Positions 26,779 to 36,500 of a stretch of DNA of 64,000 nucleotides are shown in pieces (position 1 is the stretch's first letter; each line of letters opens with the position of its first letter). The notes beneath the pieces were generated by a model that was given only the letters and a program-made list of their open reading frames with translations, did no database searches and was not told the origin of the DNA. Made by a program: the position numbers and the translations under genes. This stretch comes from Microcoleus sp. FACHB-831 (lineage in GTDB: Bacteria > Cyanobacteriota > Cyanobacteriia > Cyanobacteriales > FACHB-T130). Location of the stretch: positions 124,001 to 188,000 of the forward strand of contig NZ_JACJON010000075.1 of the NCBI RefSeq assembly GCF_014695585.1. Reading direction: 5' to 3'.

Positions 26779-27034
26779 ATGAGCCGATGCACGGGGGCGA
26801 TCGCTATAACCGCGACAAAACTCCAAAAACTGACTTTTGAGGAGTTTCTGGCACAGTACCCAGATGGCTGTGGCATCTACGAACTTGTAAATGGGTTTGT
26901 CCAAGTAGAGTTAACCAAAGCGCATAAGAATGTAGCCAGGTTTTTACTGTTTGCCTTTAACGATCGAATCAGCCGCCGAACTAGAGCTAACTGTTGAGAG
27001 AATTGTCCAAAGCAGTCAAATCAGAAAGCTATAA
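26779..27034 (+). pseudogene. Uma2-family (DUF820) remnant with internal deletion
   Basis: The first frame encodes LQKLTFEEFLAQYPDGCGIYELVNG and AHKNVARFLLFAF, the N-terminal part of a Uma2-type putative endonuclease. It then runs out of frame to a TGA at 26995. In the next frame, from about 26966 to the TAA at 27032-27034, is a typical Uma2 C-terminal end (ESAAELELTVERIVQSSQ). The middle, with the catalytic Asp/Glu residues, is missing. The gene is therefore dead through deletion plus frameshift. Confidence 0.7.
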
Positions 27035-27052
27035 CAGGCTGGGATGGCAAAT

Positions 27053-27652
27053 TCACTTGAGGCGAAAACGACCTAAATGCTCCTCACCTGCACGTTGCGG
27101 GATGGAATTAGTTACTGGTTCTAGAGAAAGAATTTCAAAATCTGCCTCAAAGTATTGGCGAATCTCACTAGGGGTGGAGCCAAAAGGAGGGCCACCCGGT
27201 CGATTGTGAGTAAAAAACAAGCCAATTATTTCTCCTTGGGGTTTTAACAACGAGCGGACTAATTGCACGTAAGATGGTCGTTGAGAGGGGAGAATAGCGC
27301 AAAAGCAAGTATGCTCTACCACATAGTCAAAATAAGTAGAAAAATCACTTATTAAATCAAAAATATTGCTTTCGACGAAACGAGCGGTACTACCGGTTTC
27401 TTTAGCCAGAGATTTTGCCTGCGCGATCGCAGAAGGGGAAAAATCAAACCCGATTGCCTCAAATCCATAGCTTGCAAACAGCAAGGCTTCATAACCGCGA
27501 CCGCAACCGAGAACCGCAACGCGACCCGGTAAGGGTGCCAGCGATGACTCTAGCAAGCCGACGATGGGCGGCGCAGCAAAGCCCAAATCCCAGCGCGTTG
27601 TGAGTTCCTGATATTGTTGTTCCCAATAGTTAGAATCATTCACAGATACCAT
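27053..27652 (-). CDS. Thiopurine methyltransferase-like SAM-dependent methyltransferase
   Basis: From the ATG at 27652 the product is 199 residues, with a class I methyltransferase fold: motif I VAVLGCGRGYEA, then IGFDFSPSAIAQAK, and the family signature VVEHTCFCAILPSQRP found in TPMT/methyl-halide transferases. The family methylates small thiols, halides or metalloids; the substrate here is unknown. An upstream extension to 27742 exists but is not protein-like. It is convergent with the Uma2 remnant and divergent from the histidine kinase. Confidence 0.87.
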   Translation of the reverse strand: MVSVNDSNYWEQQYQELTTRWDLGFAAPPIVGLLESSLAPLPGRVAVLGCGRGYEALLFASYGFEAIGFDFSPSAIAQAKSLAKETGSTARFVESNIFDLISDFSTYFDYVVEHTCFCAILPSQRPSYVQLVRSLLKPQGEIIGLFFTHNRPGGPPFGSTPSEIRQYFEADFEILSLEPVTNSIPQRAGEEHLGRFRLK

Positions 27653-27799
27653 AGTTATTACCCTCCCATTGGCAGCTAGTTTATCAAGATTAATTAGCCC
27701 GGTGGGGACATTTGTTACATACATCGACAGGCAATCGAGCAAAGTTTAAATTGATACCATACCCCATCTGGCCTGATTGGGGCATTCAACAGCGCCGCT

Positions 27800-30700
27800 A
27801 TGACACCTGAACAGCTCCAAATCCTGCGTGAATGTTGTCGAGATGATGCAACCTTTGAACAGTTGCAACAATTTTTTTTAGGACTAGAAACAAAATACAA
27901 AGGGGTGAGCGAACAAAGTCGCTTGCAAGCTTCACTCCTAGAGCAAGTTTCTAACGCTGTAATTGCTACCGACACAGAAGGTATTATCTTCTACTGGAAT
28001 CGTTTTGCCCAAAAGCTTTATCAATGGAAAGCTGAAGAAGTTATTGGTAAAAATATATGCGAAGTGATATTTACTAGCGAGCATCGCCAGAAGGCAGAAG
28101 CAACTCTAGCTTTAAGGCTCCAGTCGGAAATATCTTCAGAAGAACTTGTAGTTCAGCGCAAAGACGGCAGCCAGTTTGTTGCCGAAACGACATATTCCCT
28201 CATCCGAGATGCTAATGGCATAACGGGAATTGTTGGCATTTCTGTCGATGCCACCCGTCGCAAGCAAGCAGAAGAGGCATTAAAACAGTCAGAAGCAAAA
28301 TTGAAGGCAATTTTTAACAGCAGCCTACAAAGTGTTTTGTTAATTGACAGGGAGCAGAAGATTCAAGCTTATAATAAAACTGCTAATGCCTGGAGTAAAA
28401 GAATTAGTAACAAGGAGCTTGAAGAAGGAAAGCTGTTTTATGAATTTATTGCTTTAGAAAGTTTAGCTGACTTTAAGGCTAATTTTAATAGAGCTATTCA
28501 AGGTGAATTAATTAGTGCAGAGAATTATATTGAAGCTGTTGATGGTAGTTTGTATTGGTTTGAAATAAGCTATTGTCCAGTATTTGATGATAATGGAGTT
28601 TGGGGAGTTTGTCAAACTTTCGCGAGTATTGATAATAAAAAAGAAAACGATCTTGAATTTTTAAAAATTCAAGATCGTTTTCGCTCGCTTGTACAAAATT
28701 CCTCCGATCTAATCGCAATTTTAGAAGCAGATGGGACTATTAGTTATGTAAGCCCCTCGGCAGAGCGAATTTTGGGTTACAAACCTAAAGAACTTATTGG
28801 CAAAAATGCTTTAGATTACATTCATTCATCTGATATAACGACAGCTTCAAGCAGATTCAGCGACGCACTTAAACAGCCGGGAGTTGTTATTTTAGGTGCG
28901 TTTAGAGTGCGCCATGCGGATGGTTTCTGGATTTATCTAGAAGCGGCTGCTAATAATCTCTTAAACGAGGCGAGTACAAAAGGCGTGGTGGTAAACTCGC
29001 GGGACATCACAGAACGGAAAGCATCGATAGAGGCGCTGCGACAGCAAACAGAACGGGAAAAGTTAATGGCGGCGATCGCTCATCGCATTCGTCAGTCTCT
29101 AAACTTTGAAGAAATTCTCAATACAACTGTGGCGGAAGTGCGGCAATTTCTCAAAGCAGATCGCGTAGTCATCTATCAGTTTCAGCGCGATTGGAGCGGG
29201 GTCATTGTAGTAGAATCTGTCGCTGATGGTTGGTCTTCAGTCGTGGGGATGAAGGTTCGAGATTCTTGGTTTGCAGCCAACTATATCGAGCCTTACCAAA
29301 ACGGAGCTATGCAAGTTGTAGAAGATATCTATAAATCTGGTTTGAGCGAGTGTCACATCGAGTTGTTGGCTCAGTTTCAGATAAGAGCAAATCTGGTAGT
29401 TCCGATTCTGAAAACCGAACAACAAGGAGAATCGAAAACTCAAAATCAATTGTGGGGACTTTTGCTTGCTCATCAGTGTAGCGAACCGCGTCAGTGGCAG
29501 CAGTGGGAAATTGATATGCTTGCGTCACTGGGAACGCAGGTAGGGATGGCGATTCAGCAGAGCCTTCTTTACAGGCAAACTCAACAACAGGCTCAACGGG
29601 AGCAAGCTCTTAACAGGTTCACGGGCACGATCCGCAGCTATTTAGATCTAGATACAATATTTGCTACTGCTGCCAAAGAAATTAGCCAATTATTGCAGGT
29701 AGATAGGGTAAAAATTCAGCAACATTTGTTGAGAAAGCAAGTTTGGCTAACAGTTTCAGAACATCGAAAACAGGGTGGCGTTCCCAGCAAGTTGGATATA
29801 GAAGTTGTCGATGATGATAATGAAATTAGTCGCACGCTAAAGCAGTTAAAAGTAGTGCGAATTAACGATACAAATATTTTAGAGGATGAGGCGAGTAGAG
29901 GGTTAGCTGAAACTTTTGGGGGTGCGTGGTTGATGGTGCCGCTGCATTTTCAAGGGGGTTTATGGGGAAGTTTGTGGCTGATGATAATTGGTCGCTCTTA
30001 TGAGTGGGAAGACTCAGAAGTGGAATTTGTTTGGGCGATCGCGAGCCAACTGGCAATGGCTATTGGACAAGCTCAGTTGTACGAGCAGATTTCCTCACTC
30101 AACGCCGACTTAGAACGCCAAGTACGCGATCGCACCCTAGAACTAGAACAAAAAGTTCAGGAACTGCAACAACTAAATATCCTCAAAGACGAATTTCTCA
30201 GCACCGTATCCCACGAGTTGCGGACGCCCTTGACTAATATGAAAATGGCTATGCAAATGCTAAAAATTGCTCCAGCAGGCGATCGCCGTCAGCGCTATAT
30301 GGAAATTTTGGAAGCTGAGTGTGCCCGCGAAACCGAGCTAATAAATGACTTACTGGATTTGCAGCGGCTAGAAGCCGCTGCATACCCTATCCGCCTCGAA
30401 CCTGTAAACCTGCAAACTTGGTTGCCAGTGCTGGTTGCACCTTTTTACTCTCGCGTTCAGGAACATCAGCAAACCCTCTTAGTAGACCTACCAGAGTCTA
30501 TTCCCGCCCCAATGGCAGACCCCCTAAGTTTGGGACGAATGCTCGCAGAATTGCTTAATAATGCCTGCAAATACACCGCTAGCGGCCACCAGATCGTTCT
30601 CAGGGTCGCTTACGACGAAGCTGTGGCTCCTGCACCAGTAATAAAATTTATTGTTAGCAATCAAGCTGAAATTCCTGCAAACCTTCTGCCGCGCATCTTT

Positions 30701-30904
30701 GAGAAGTTCTACCGGGTTCCCAAAGCAGACCGCTGGAACCAAGGCGGTACTGGCTTGGGGTTGGCTTTAGTCAAGAGGTTTGCCGAGCAACTAGAAGGAA
30801 CAGTTCAGGTGGAAAGCAGCGGGGGATGGACGACTTTCACCATTCAAATCCCCGCTACTCCCGGCGAACAGCTTAAGAGTATTAGCAAAGTTGTCTTAAT
30901 CTGA
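27800..30904 (+). CDS. PAS-PAS-PAS-GAF-GAF sensor histidine kinase with a cyanobacteriochrome-like GAF domain
   Basis: The 1034-residue soluble kinase has three PAS domains (about 40-155, 165-280, 290-410), two GAF domains (about 425-590 and 605-765), a coiled coil, a HisKA domain with His805 (VSHELRTPL) and a HATPase domain ending in GTGLGLALVKRF. The first GAF resembles cyanobacteriochromes: RDSWF (Asp488-Trp490) stands at the DXCF position, SGLSECHIELL places Cys518-His519 at the bilin-attachment site, and QIRANLVVPI and LWGLLLAHQC follow. It may therefore bind a bilin. The receiver partner is not in the window; the next gene is a TetR regulator. Confidence 0.88.
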   Translation: MTPEQLQILRECCRDDATFEQLQQFFLGLETKYKGVSEQSRLQASLLEQVSNAVIATDTEGIIFYWNRFAQKLYQWKAEEVIGKNICEVIFTSEHRQKAEATLALRLQSEISSEELVVQRKDGSQFVAETTYSLIRDANGITGIVGISVDATRRKQAEEALKQSEAKLKAIFNSSLQSVLLIDREQKIQAYNKTANAWSKRISNKELEEGKLFYEFIALESLADFKANFNRAIQGELISAENYIEAVDGSLYWFEISYCPVFDDNGVWGVCQTFASIDNKKENDLEFLKIQDRFRSLVQNSSDLIAILEADGTISYVSPSAERILGYKPKELIGKNALDYIHSSDITTASSRFSDALKQPGVVILGAFRVRHADGFWIYLEAAANNLLNEASTKGVVVNSRDITERKASIEALRQQTEREKLMAAIAHRIRQSLNFEEILNTTVAEVRQFLKADRVVIYQFQRDWSGVIVVESVADGWSSVVGMKVRDSWFAANYIEPYQNGAMQVVEDIYKSGLSECHIELLAQFQIRANLVVPILKTEQQGESKTQNQLWGLLLAHQCSEPRQWQQWEIDMLASLGTQVGMAIQQSLLYRQTQQQAQREQALNRFTGTIRSYLDLDTIFATAAKEISQLLQVDRVKIQQHLLRKQVWLTVSEHRKQGGVPSKLDIEVVDDDNEISRTLKQLKVVRINDTNILEDEASRGLAETFGGAWLMVPLHFQGGLWGSLWLMIIGRSYEWEDSEVEFVWAIASQLAMAIGQAQLYEQISSLNADLERQVRDRTLELEQKVQELQQLNILKDEFLSTVSHELRTPLTNMKMAMQMLKIAPAGDRRQRYMEILEAECARETELINDLLDLQRLEAAAYPIRLEPVNLQTWLPVLVAPFYSRVQEHQQTLLVDLPESIPAPMADPLSLGRMLAELLNNACKYTASGHQIVLRVAYDEAVAPAPVIKFIVSNQAEIPANLLPRIFEKFYRVPKADRWNQGGTGLGLALVKRFAEQLEGTVQVESSGGWTTFTIQIPATPGEQLKSISKVVLI

Positions 30905-31174
30905 AATGGCGTTGGGGAGTAGGGAATGAGTTTTGAGTTTAATCTCCCACTCTCGCGCTATACCACAACAGGCAACTTAAAGGCGTGACAGCTTACTAAG
31001 TCGGCTATGTCTCACATTAACAATGTATGAAGCTTTTGCTTTTTGCTGGCTCAGTCGTTGGAAAATAGCGCTACGGTGTAAGTGAGAGCCATATGTCCTT
31101 GTTTTGGGGATAAATTTGGCAATCTTTATGCAAATCATTCGCCACGAGCGTTATCCATCTATCTGCTAATTACT

Positions 31175-31789
31175 ATGCGACTTTTTAACCGTCCTCCTCA
31201 GTCAGAGGAACAAACGCGCACCCGGATTTTACGATCGGCATTGCGGCTGTTTGCCCGCCAAGGTTATGATGGCACGACGACACGGGATCTGGCTGCCGAT
31301 GCTGGTGTTGCTGAAGGAACATTATTTCGCCACTTTCCCAACAAAAAGGCGATCTTGATAGAAGTGGCAACTCAGGGATGGGTGGAGATTTTGACGGATT
31401 TGCTGACTGAATTGAGCGAAATGGGCAGCTATAAGGCTGTGGCTCAGGTAATGCAACGCCGGATGTTGCATTTGCACAAAAATGCAGATATGCTGCGCGT
31501 TTGTTTTATGGAGGCGCAGTTTCACCCCGATTTGCGCGATCGCATCCAAACTGAAGTTATCGTCAAAATGACTGACGTGGCTGAAGCTTTTTTTCAAACA
31601 GCAATGGACAAAGGCATTTATCGCCGCACGAATCCTAGAGTTGTAGCTCAGGTGTTTTTAGGAATGTTTACTGTTGCAGGGTTTAGCCAAAATACCATTA
31701 TGGAGGAGGGATCATCACCCACAGAAATGCTAGAAATGGCAGAAGGGCTGGCTGATATTTTCCTCAATGGTGTGTTAGCTAAAGACTAA
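31175..31789 (+). CDS. TetR/AcrR family transcriptional regulator
   Basis: I place the start at the ATG at 31175 (204 residues), directly before the DNA-binding domain; upstream sequence in frame is not protein-like. The helix-turn-helix is clear: RILRSALRLFARQGYDGTTT ... AGVAEGTLFRHFPNKKAIL. The C-terminal ligand domain is variable, so effector and targets are unknown. There is no divergent partner. The M24 peptidase follows 114 nt later on the same strand. Confidence 0.88.
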   Translation: MRLFNRPPQSEEQTRTRILRSALRLFARQGYDGTTTRDLAADAGVAEGTLFRHFPNKKAILIEVATQGWVEILTDLLTELSEMGSYKAVAQVMQRRMLHLHKNADMLRVCFMEAQFHPDLRDRIQTEVIVKMTDVAEAFFQTAMDKGIYRRTNPRVVAQVFLGMFTVAGFSQNTIMEEGSSPTEMLEMAEGLADIFLNGVLAKD

Positions 31790-31903
31790 TTTTCAATCAC
31801 CAAGGTCTGAGGAAAACGATAGCTTAGGGATACTGGCGGGCAAAAGGTTTTACCCCCCTCCATCAGCCAAAATAGATTAATCCCCTGATATTAGGCTTCT
31901 GCT

Positions 31904-33766
31904 ATGTACTTCCCGAGCGTTCCTGCAAACCTTGCAAAAACCCTGCGCGATCGCCGCTCAAGACTAGCCGCACTTGTTGATTTCCCTGTTATTCTTTGGT
32001 CTGGACGCAGCACTCCGCGCAATTATCCGGCAAATACTTTTCCCTTTCGGGCTAGCAGTCACTTTCTCTACTTTGCCGGGATACCGCTGGAATATGCTGC
32101 GATTCGGCTAGAAGCAGGTTCGCTAGAACTCTTCATGGATGACGCTTCGCCCGCTAGTGCGCTTTGGCATGGAGAAATGCCAAAACGCTCGGAAATCGCC
32201 CAACTTATTGGCGCTGATGCCGCATTTCCCCTAGCAAAACTGGCGTCACGCGCAGCGCGTGCGGCGACGCTTGCCGTGCAAGATGCTTCTACCTACTTGC
32301 AACAGTGCGAAGTCCTCAACCGCCTGGTGTCCCTAGCTTCTTCACCTCTGGGGATTGATTTGGAATTAGTGCGGGCAATTATATCCCTGCGCCTTACTCA
32401 CGACGCTGATGCTCTAACAGAGGTGCGACAGGCAGCTGCTTGTACTGTTGCAGCGCATAAGGCTGGGATGGCTGCAACCCCCGGCGCTAAGACAGAAGCC
32501 GACATCCGCGCCGCAATGGAGGCAGTAATCATATCGCGCAATATGACTTGTGCCTACCCAAGTATTGTTAGCGTGCATGGGGAAGTTTTACACAACGAGC
32601 AGTATCACCACCAGCTACAGCCTGGAGATTTGTTGCTAGCGGATGTCGGTGCTGAAAGCCATATGGGTTGGGCATCTGACGTGACGCGCACTTGGCCTGT
32701 TTCGGGCACTTTTTCCCCTACGCAGCGAGATATTTATAATGTGGTGCTGGCGGCGCACGATGCTTGCATCGACAAAATCCACGCTGGTGTAGAGTATCGA
32801 GATATTCATTTGCTGGCTTGCAAGGTTATTGCCGAAGGATTGGTGGATTTAGGCATTTTGCGCGGCGATCCAGAATACTTGGTAGAGATAGATGCTCACG
32901 CGCTATTTTTCCCCCACGGAGTTGGCCATCTGTTGGGCTTAGACGTGCATGATATGGAGGATTTGGGGGATTTAGCGGGGTATGAAGAGGGGAGAGCGAG
33001 GAGCGATCGCTTTGGATTAAACTATCTGCGTTTAAATCGAGTTTTGCAACCAGGAATGTTAGTAACTATTGAGCCTGGTTTCTATCAAGTACCAGCAATT
33101 TTGAATAACAGCGATCGCCGTTTAAAATTTCAGGATGTCGTGAATTGGGAGCGCCTTGCTCAATTTGCCGACGTGCGCGGTATTCGCATTGAAGATGATG
33201 TCTTGGTCACGGAAACAGGAAGCGAAATTTTGACAGCAGCTTTGCCGACACAAGCTAATGATATTGAGCAATTAATCCAGGGAGAACGCACCTCAAATGT
33301 AGGTTGGACGGCGGGTAAATTTGGGTTAAAATCCCAGCCTCGTGGGGGATATATGAAGCGCTGTCGGGAAATTTTTGAGAAAATACGTCCGCAACTAATC
33401 GAGGAGCGCTCTGGCTGGTTTGTTGCCATTGAAGGATATAGCGGGGATTATTTTGTTGATGCTGATAAAGCAGTTGCCAAACAAAAGGCGCGTCAGAAAT
33501 ATCCAGAGGGGAGACCTGTTATTTTTCAGCTAAAATCTGTCGAACAAGAAGCTAAAGAAAAGGCTGAATATGAAGTCGGCGACCAGCGCGGTCGAGAAAT
33601 TTTTGAGCAAATACGCGATGAATTAATAAAAACTCACTACAACTGTATTGTGATAGTTGAACCAGAGAGTGGAGATTATTTCATTGGTAGTAAAGAAAGC
33701 GTTGCTCTAAAAAATGCTCGTGAAAAACACCCGCATAGCAGGCTTTACGTTTTTTGTTTGAATTAG
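31904..33766 (+). CDS. M24 (aminopeptidase P-like) metallopeptidase with duplicated C-terminal module
   Basis: This 620-residue protein has an aminopeptidase P N-domain (residues 1-180) and a pita-bread M24 domain (about 180-450). All five metal ligands are visible: Asp in LLADVGAES, Asp in ASDVTRTWP, His in HGVGHLLGLDVHD, Glu in TIEPGF and Glu in IRIEDDVLV. It should cleave X-Pro N-termini. Two copies of a roughly 60-residue module follow (from about residues 484 and 563: REIFEKIRPQL ... GDYFVDADKAVAKQKARQKYP and REIFEQIRDEL ... GDYFIGSKESVALKNAREKHP), resembling small cyanobacterial DUF5678-like proteins. The stretch encoding SRAARAA comes from a palindromic HIP-type repeat. Confidence 0.85.
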   Translation: MYFPSVPANLAKTLRDRRSRLAALVDFPVILWSGRSTPRNYPANTFPFRASSHFLYFAGIPLEYAAIRLEAGSLELFMDDASPASALWHGEMPKRSEIAQLIGADAAFPLAKLASRAARAATLAVQDASTYLQQCEVLNRLVSLASSPLGIDLELVRAIISLRLTHDADALTEVRQAAACTVAAHKAGMAATPGAKTEADIRAAMEAVIISRNMTCAYPSIVSVHGEVLHNEQYHHQLQPGDLLLADVGAESHMGWASDVTRTWPVSGTFSPTQRDIYNVVLAAHDACIDKIHAGVEYRDIHLLACKVIAEGLVDLGILRGDPEYLVEIDAHALFFPHGVGHLLGLDVHDMEDLGDLAGYEEGRARSDRFGLNYLRLNRVLQPGMLVTIEPGFYQVPAILNNSDRRLKFQDVVNWERLAQFADVRGIRIEDDVLVTETGSEILTAALPTQANDIEQLIQGERTSNVGWTAGKFGLKSQPRGGYMKRCREIFEKIRPQLIEERSGWFVAIEGYSGDYFVDADKAVAKQKARQKYPEGRPVIFQLKSVEQEAKEKAEYEVGDQRGREIFEQIRDELIKTHYNCIVIVEPESGDYFIGSKESVALKNAREKHPHSRLYVFCLN

Positions 33767-33874
33767 ACAGGAGCGTTGAGGGGAATGCTATTTTAATAGC
33801 AATCAGAGTTTAAGTAAGATCGCCTCGCTGGGGTAGGGGCGATCGCTTTCTCGCTTGCCTTTACTAAAAAGCTT

Positions 33875-34369
33875 CTATAATTGCACGGAAGTTTCTTTTT
33901 TTCCACTTTGCAAAAGCAGCCAACCAATTACAGCAACGGTTGCACCAAAAATCAAAAATCCGATATCCCAAGCTAACTCGTTCGGGCCTGCTTTAACGTG
34001 ATGAATACCTAAAATTTGGTGGTCTATAATCCCTTCAACCACATCAAATAATCCAGCACCGATGAGTATAGAGCCAACGAATATTTTGGAAGACCAAGCA
34101 ACGGCTTTATTACCACCTGCACGCCACAGTAACGAGATTCCAATTACAGTTATTATCCAATTAGCAGCATGAAATATACCATCGCCTAAAGTATTTATCT
34201 CTATATTAGGCAAATTAACAGCAGGACGAAGACCCGTAAACATATGATGCCATTGGAGGATTTCGTGCAGCAATATACCATCAACGAAACCTGAAAGACC
34301 TGTGCCAATCAAGAAGCCACTAGCAATCAGAATTCCGCTGCGATTAGATTGCTCAGTATTAGATTGCAT
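33875..34369 (-). CDS. DUF2243 membrane protein
   Basis: From the ATG at 34369 this is a 164-residue protein with four hydrophobic spans. His-rich loops LLHEILQWHHMF and IDHQILGIHHVKAG mark the DUF2243 family, whose function is unknown. The paired His motifs close to the membrane hint at metal or heme binding, which is my inference. The frame extends 30 codons further upstream but without membrane-protein character. It is a single gene. Confidence 0.83.
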   Translation of the reverse strand: MQSNTEQSNRSGILIASGFLIGTGLSGFVDGILLHEILQWHHMFTGLRPAVNLPNIEINTLGDGIFHAANWIITVIGISLLWRAGGNKAVAWSSKIFVGSILIGAGLFDVVEGIIDHQILGIHHVKAGPNELAWDIGFLIFGATVAVIGWLLLQSGKKETSVQL

Positions 34370-34508
34370 ATAGGATATTAGGATAGTGTTTGTGTTTAAG
34401 CTTAAGTTCGCACAATCGATAAAGAGCGGCTTCCACCATTGGTTAGAGTTTATGTGCAAGCTGCATTATGTAGGGTTCGGCGATCGCTACAGCAATATGC
34501 TAAATAAA

Positions 34509-35081
34509 TTATGGAAAAACAGAAGCTAAATTCAGAGATAATTCGGGAAAGTTGGGAACTGCGATCGCTGCATTTTGCAAGCTAATGCGCTTTGATATAT
34601 AGCCAAAATTTCCTTGCATATCTTGATAAGGTTCGCTGTAAGCTTCCACCTGATTAGCTACTAAGTTAAATATCCAGTAATCAGAAACACCTGATTCCGC
34701 ATAAAGAGATAATTTCGTAGTTTAGTCATACTTCAGCGTAGAATCAGAAACCTCAATTATTAATAAAATATCAGCAGGATCGGGATGACTAGATAGGTAA
34801 CGATCTGCTCGATTTCGTGCAATGACGACATCAGGTTCAGGTTCGCTGTCAGGAGGTAAAATAATCGGTTCTTGTCCTCGGACGACTGCGTTCTCTCCCA
34901 CCAGCATGACTAACTCCCCAAACACTGCTGAATTGCAAACAGAGTGAAGCGTACTTTTTGCCGCCATTTGCATGATTTCTCCGCGAATTAATTCAACTCG
35001 GTCATCCTCACCGAGGAATCCTAGTTCTCCCAGACGGTTATATTCAGCTATGGTAAAGCGCTTACGAGTAACAACATTCAT
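34509..35081 (-). pseudogene. Uma2-family gene interrupted by one in-frame stop
   Basis: The frame reads as a complete Uma2 protein: KRFTIAEYNRLGELGFLGEDDRVELIRGE, then EPDVVIARNRADRY, IEVSDSTLKYD, a TAA at 34722-34724, and on in the same frame TTKLSLYAESGVSDYWIFNL to a normal C-terminus and stop at 34509. Related genes have a sense codon at that point in KYD-x-TTKL. A single CAA-to-TAA change would explain it. The first 119 residues could still be made but would lack the conserved DYW segment. Confidence 0.8.
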
Positions 35082-35139
35082 AGACAAATCATTAGTATTG
35101 GTAAAAAGGTTTAGCTGTCATTTTATCGCGGAATTCACG

Positions 35140-36366
35140 CTAACCCTCCTCAAAAATTCCCCCCCGCTGCTTCAACTCAACTTTCATCGACTGCGAAAGT
35201 CCTATCCCCGCTCCAAATAGTGCATTTTCTACATTTGCACCGCTGAAATCTGTACGCTTAAGTTCAGCATTTTTCAGATTGGCGCAATGGAGATTAACAC
35301 CGCTCATATCTGCATCATTCAAACCAGCACCGGATAAATCTGCTTTACTAAGATTCGCCTTCGGTAGATAAGCACTCGTCAAATTCGCTCTGCTCAAATT
35401 AGCTCCGCTGAGATCGGCGCGAGGCATTTTAGTCCGCAAATCCGCTCTACTAAAATTAGTTCCCACCAATATTGCATCGCGCAGATTAGCATTAATCAAG
35501 CAGGCTTCTTCTAAGTTTGCGCCACTTAAATTAACCCGGCTCAAATCGGCAAATGTCAAGTCAGCGCCGTCTAGGTTTGCATAAACTAAGTTGGCATTTT
35601 TCAATTCAGCAAAACTGAGATTTGTCCCGCTCAAATCCGCACCGTGCAAATCCGCGCCTCTCAATGCACAGCGGGTAAGATTAACTTGACTCAAATTAGC
35701 TCCAGCTAAATCCTCAAATGGATCTAAACCCACTAGCTGCGCTATGTTTGTAAAGTCATCTGATGACCCTGCTAATAACATTTCTCGCGCTATTAATATC
35801 TGCTGCTGCTGGTAATCTTTTGCTTGTGTCAAATTTCCTAGTGAAGTGTAAGCTAGGCGCAGATTTTTAACAGCCGCGATTCTTAGGCGATTGTCCTGCA
35901 ATTCGAGAGCGATCGCTTGTTGCTGCGTGCAAGCCTCAATTGCTTTGGTATATTCCTCTAAATAATAGTAAGCAGCGCCTAAATTACCCAGCGTTTGCCC
36001 TTCGGCTTGGCGATCGCGCAGTTCCCTGACAATAGCTAAACGTTGTAGATAATATTCAATTGCTTTTGCATCATCACCCAGCGCGTAATAAGCATTTCCC
36101 AAGTTCCCTAACGCATTCGCTTGACCTTTGGTGTCTGGAATTTGCTGTGATATGCTCAAATGCTGCGAGAAGCAAGCGATCGCTTGTGGTAAATCTCCCA
36201 GAAGTTGATATGCTGCTCCCAAATTTCCTAAAGCTGCTCCCTCACCCTGCAAATTTTGTCTTGTTCGATACAGACTAAGAGCCTGTTGCCAAGATTGCAA
36301 CGCCGCCTCCAACTGTCTCGACTGATATTGCTCAAGTCCTTGTTGTAGCAGATCGTCTGGAGTCAT
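35140..36366 (-). CDS. TPR plus pentapeptide-repeat protein
   Basis: This 408-residue protein has about five tetratricopeptide repeats (GAALGNLGAAYQLLGDLPQA, ANALGNLGNAYYALGDDAKA) over residues 1-200. A motif at about 205-225 (FTNIAQLVGLDPFEDLAGANL) is shared with the next gene. Pentapeptide repeats of A(D/N)LSx type follow (about 220-390), forming a right-handed quadrilateral beta-helix. Both parts are protein-interaction modules; no function can be named. Its C-terminal ending (GLSQSMKVELKQRGGIFEE) matches the end of the 36501-37226 protein (GLSKDMKHSLKRRKAIVED), so the two are paralogous. Confidence 0.83.
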   Translation of the reverse strand: MTPDDLLQQGLEQYQSRQLEAALQSWQQALSLYRTRQNLQGEGAALGNLGAAYQLLGDLPQAIACFSQHLSISQQIPDTKGQANALGNLGNAYYALGDDAKAIEYYLQRLAIVRELRDRQAEGQTLGNLGAAYYYLEEYTKAIEACTQQQAIALELQDNRLRIAAVKNLRLAYTSLGNLTQAKDYQQQQILIAREMLLAGSSDDFTNIAQLVGLDPFEDLAGANLSQVNLTRCALRGADLHGADLSGTNLSFAELKNANLVYANLDGADLTFADLSRVNLSGANLEEACLINANLRDAILVGTNFSRADLRTKMPRADLSGANLSRANLTSAYLPKANLSKADLSGAGLNDADMSGVNLHCANLKNAELKRTDFSGANVENALFGAGIGLSQSMKVELKQRGGIFEEG

Positions 36367-36500
36367 ATCGTGGAAACACCTCGGCTAAATTGAGAGAATT
36401 ATCCCCCAAAAAGCCAGCGCGAACAGCTCCTATGGGAATAACTGCGCGATCGCGCTGACTTTTTCTAACCTTACCAAAAGTGATTTAAAATCGGGAATTT

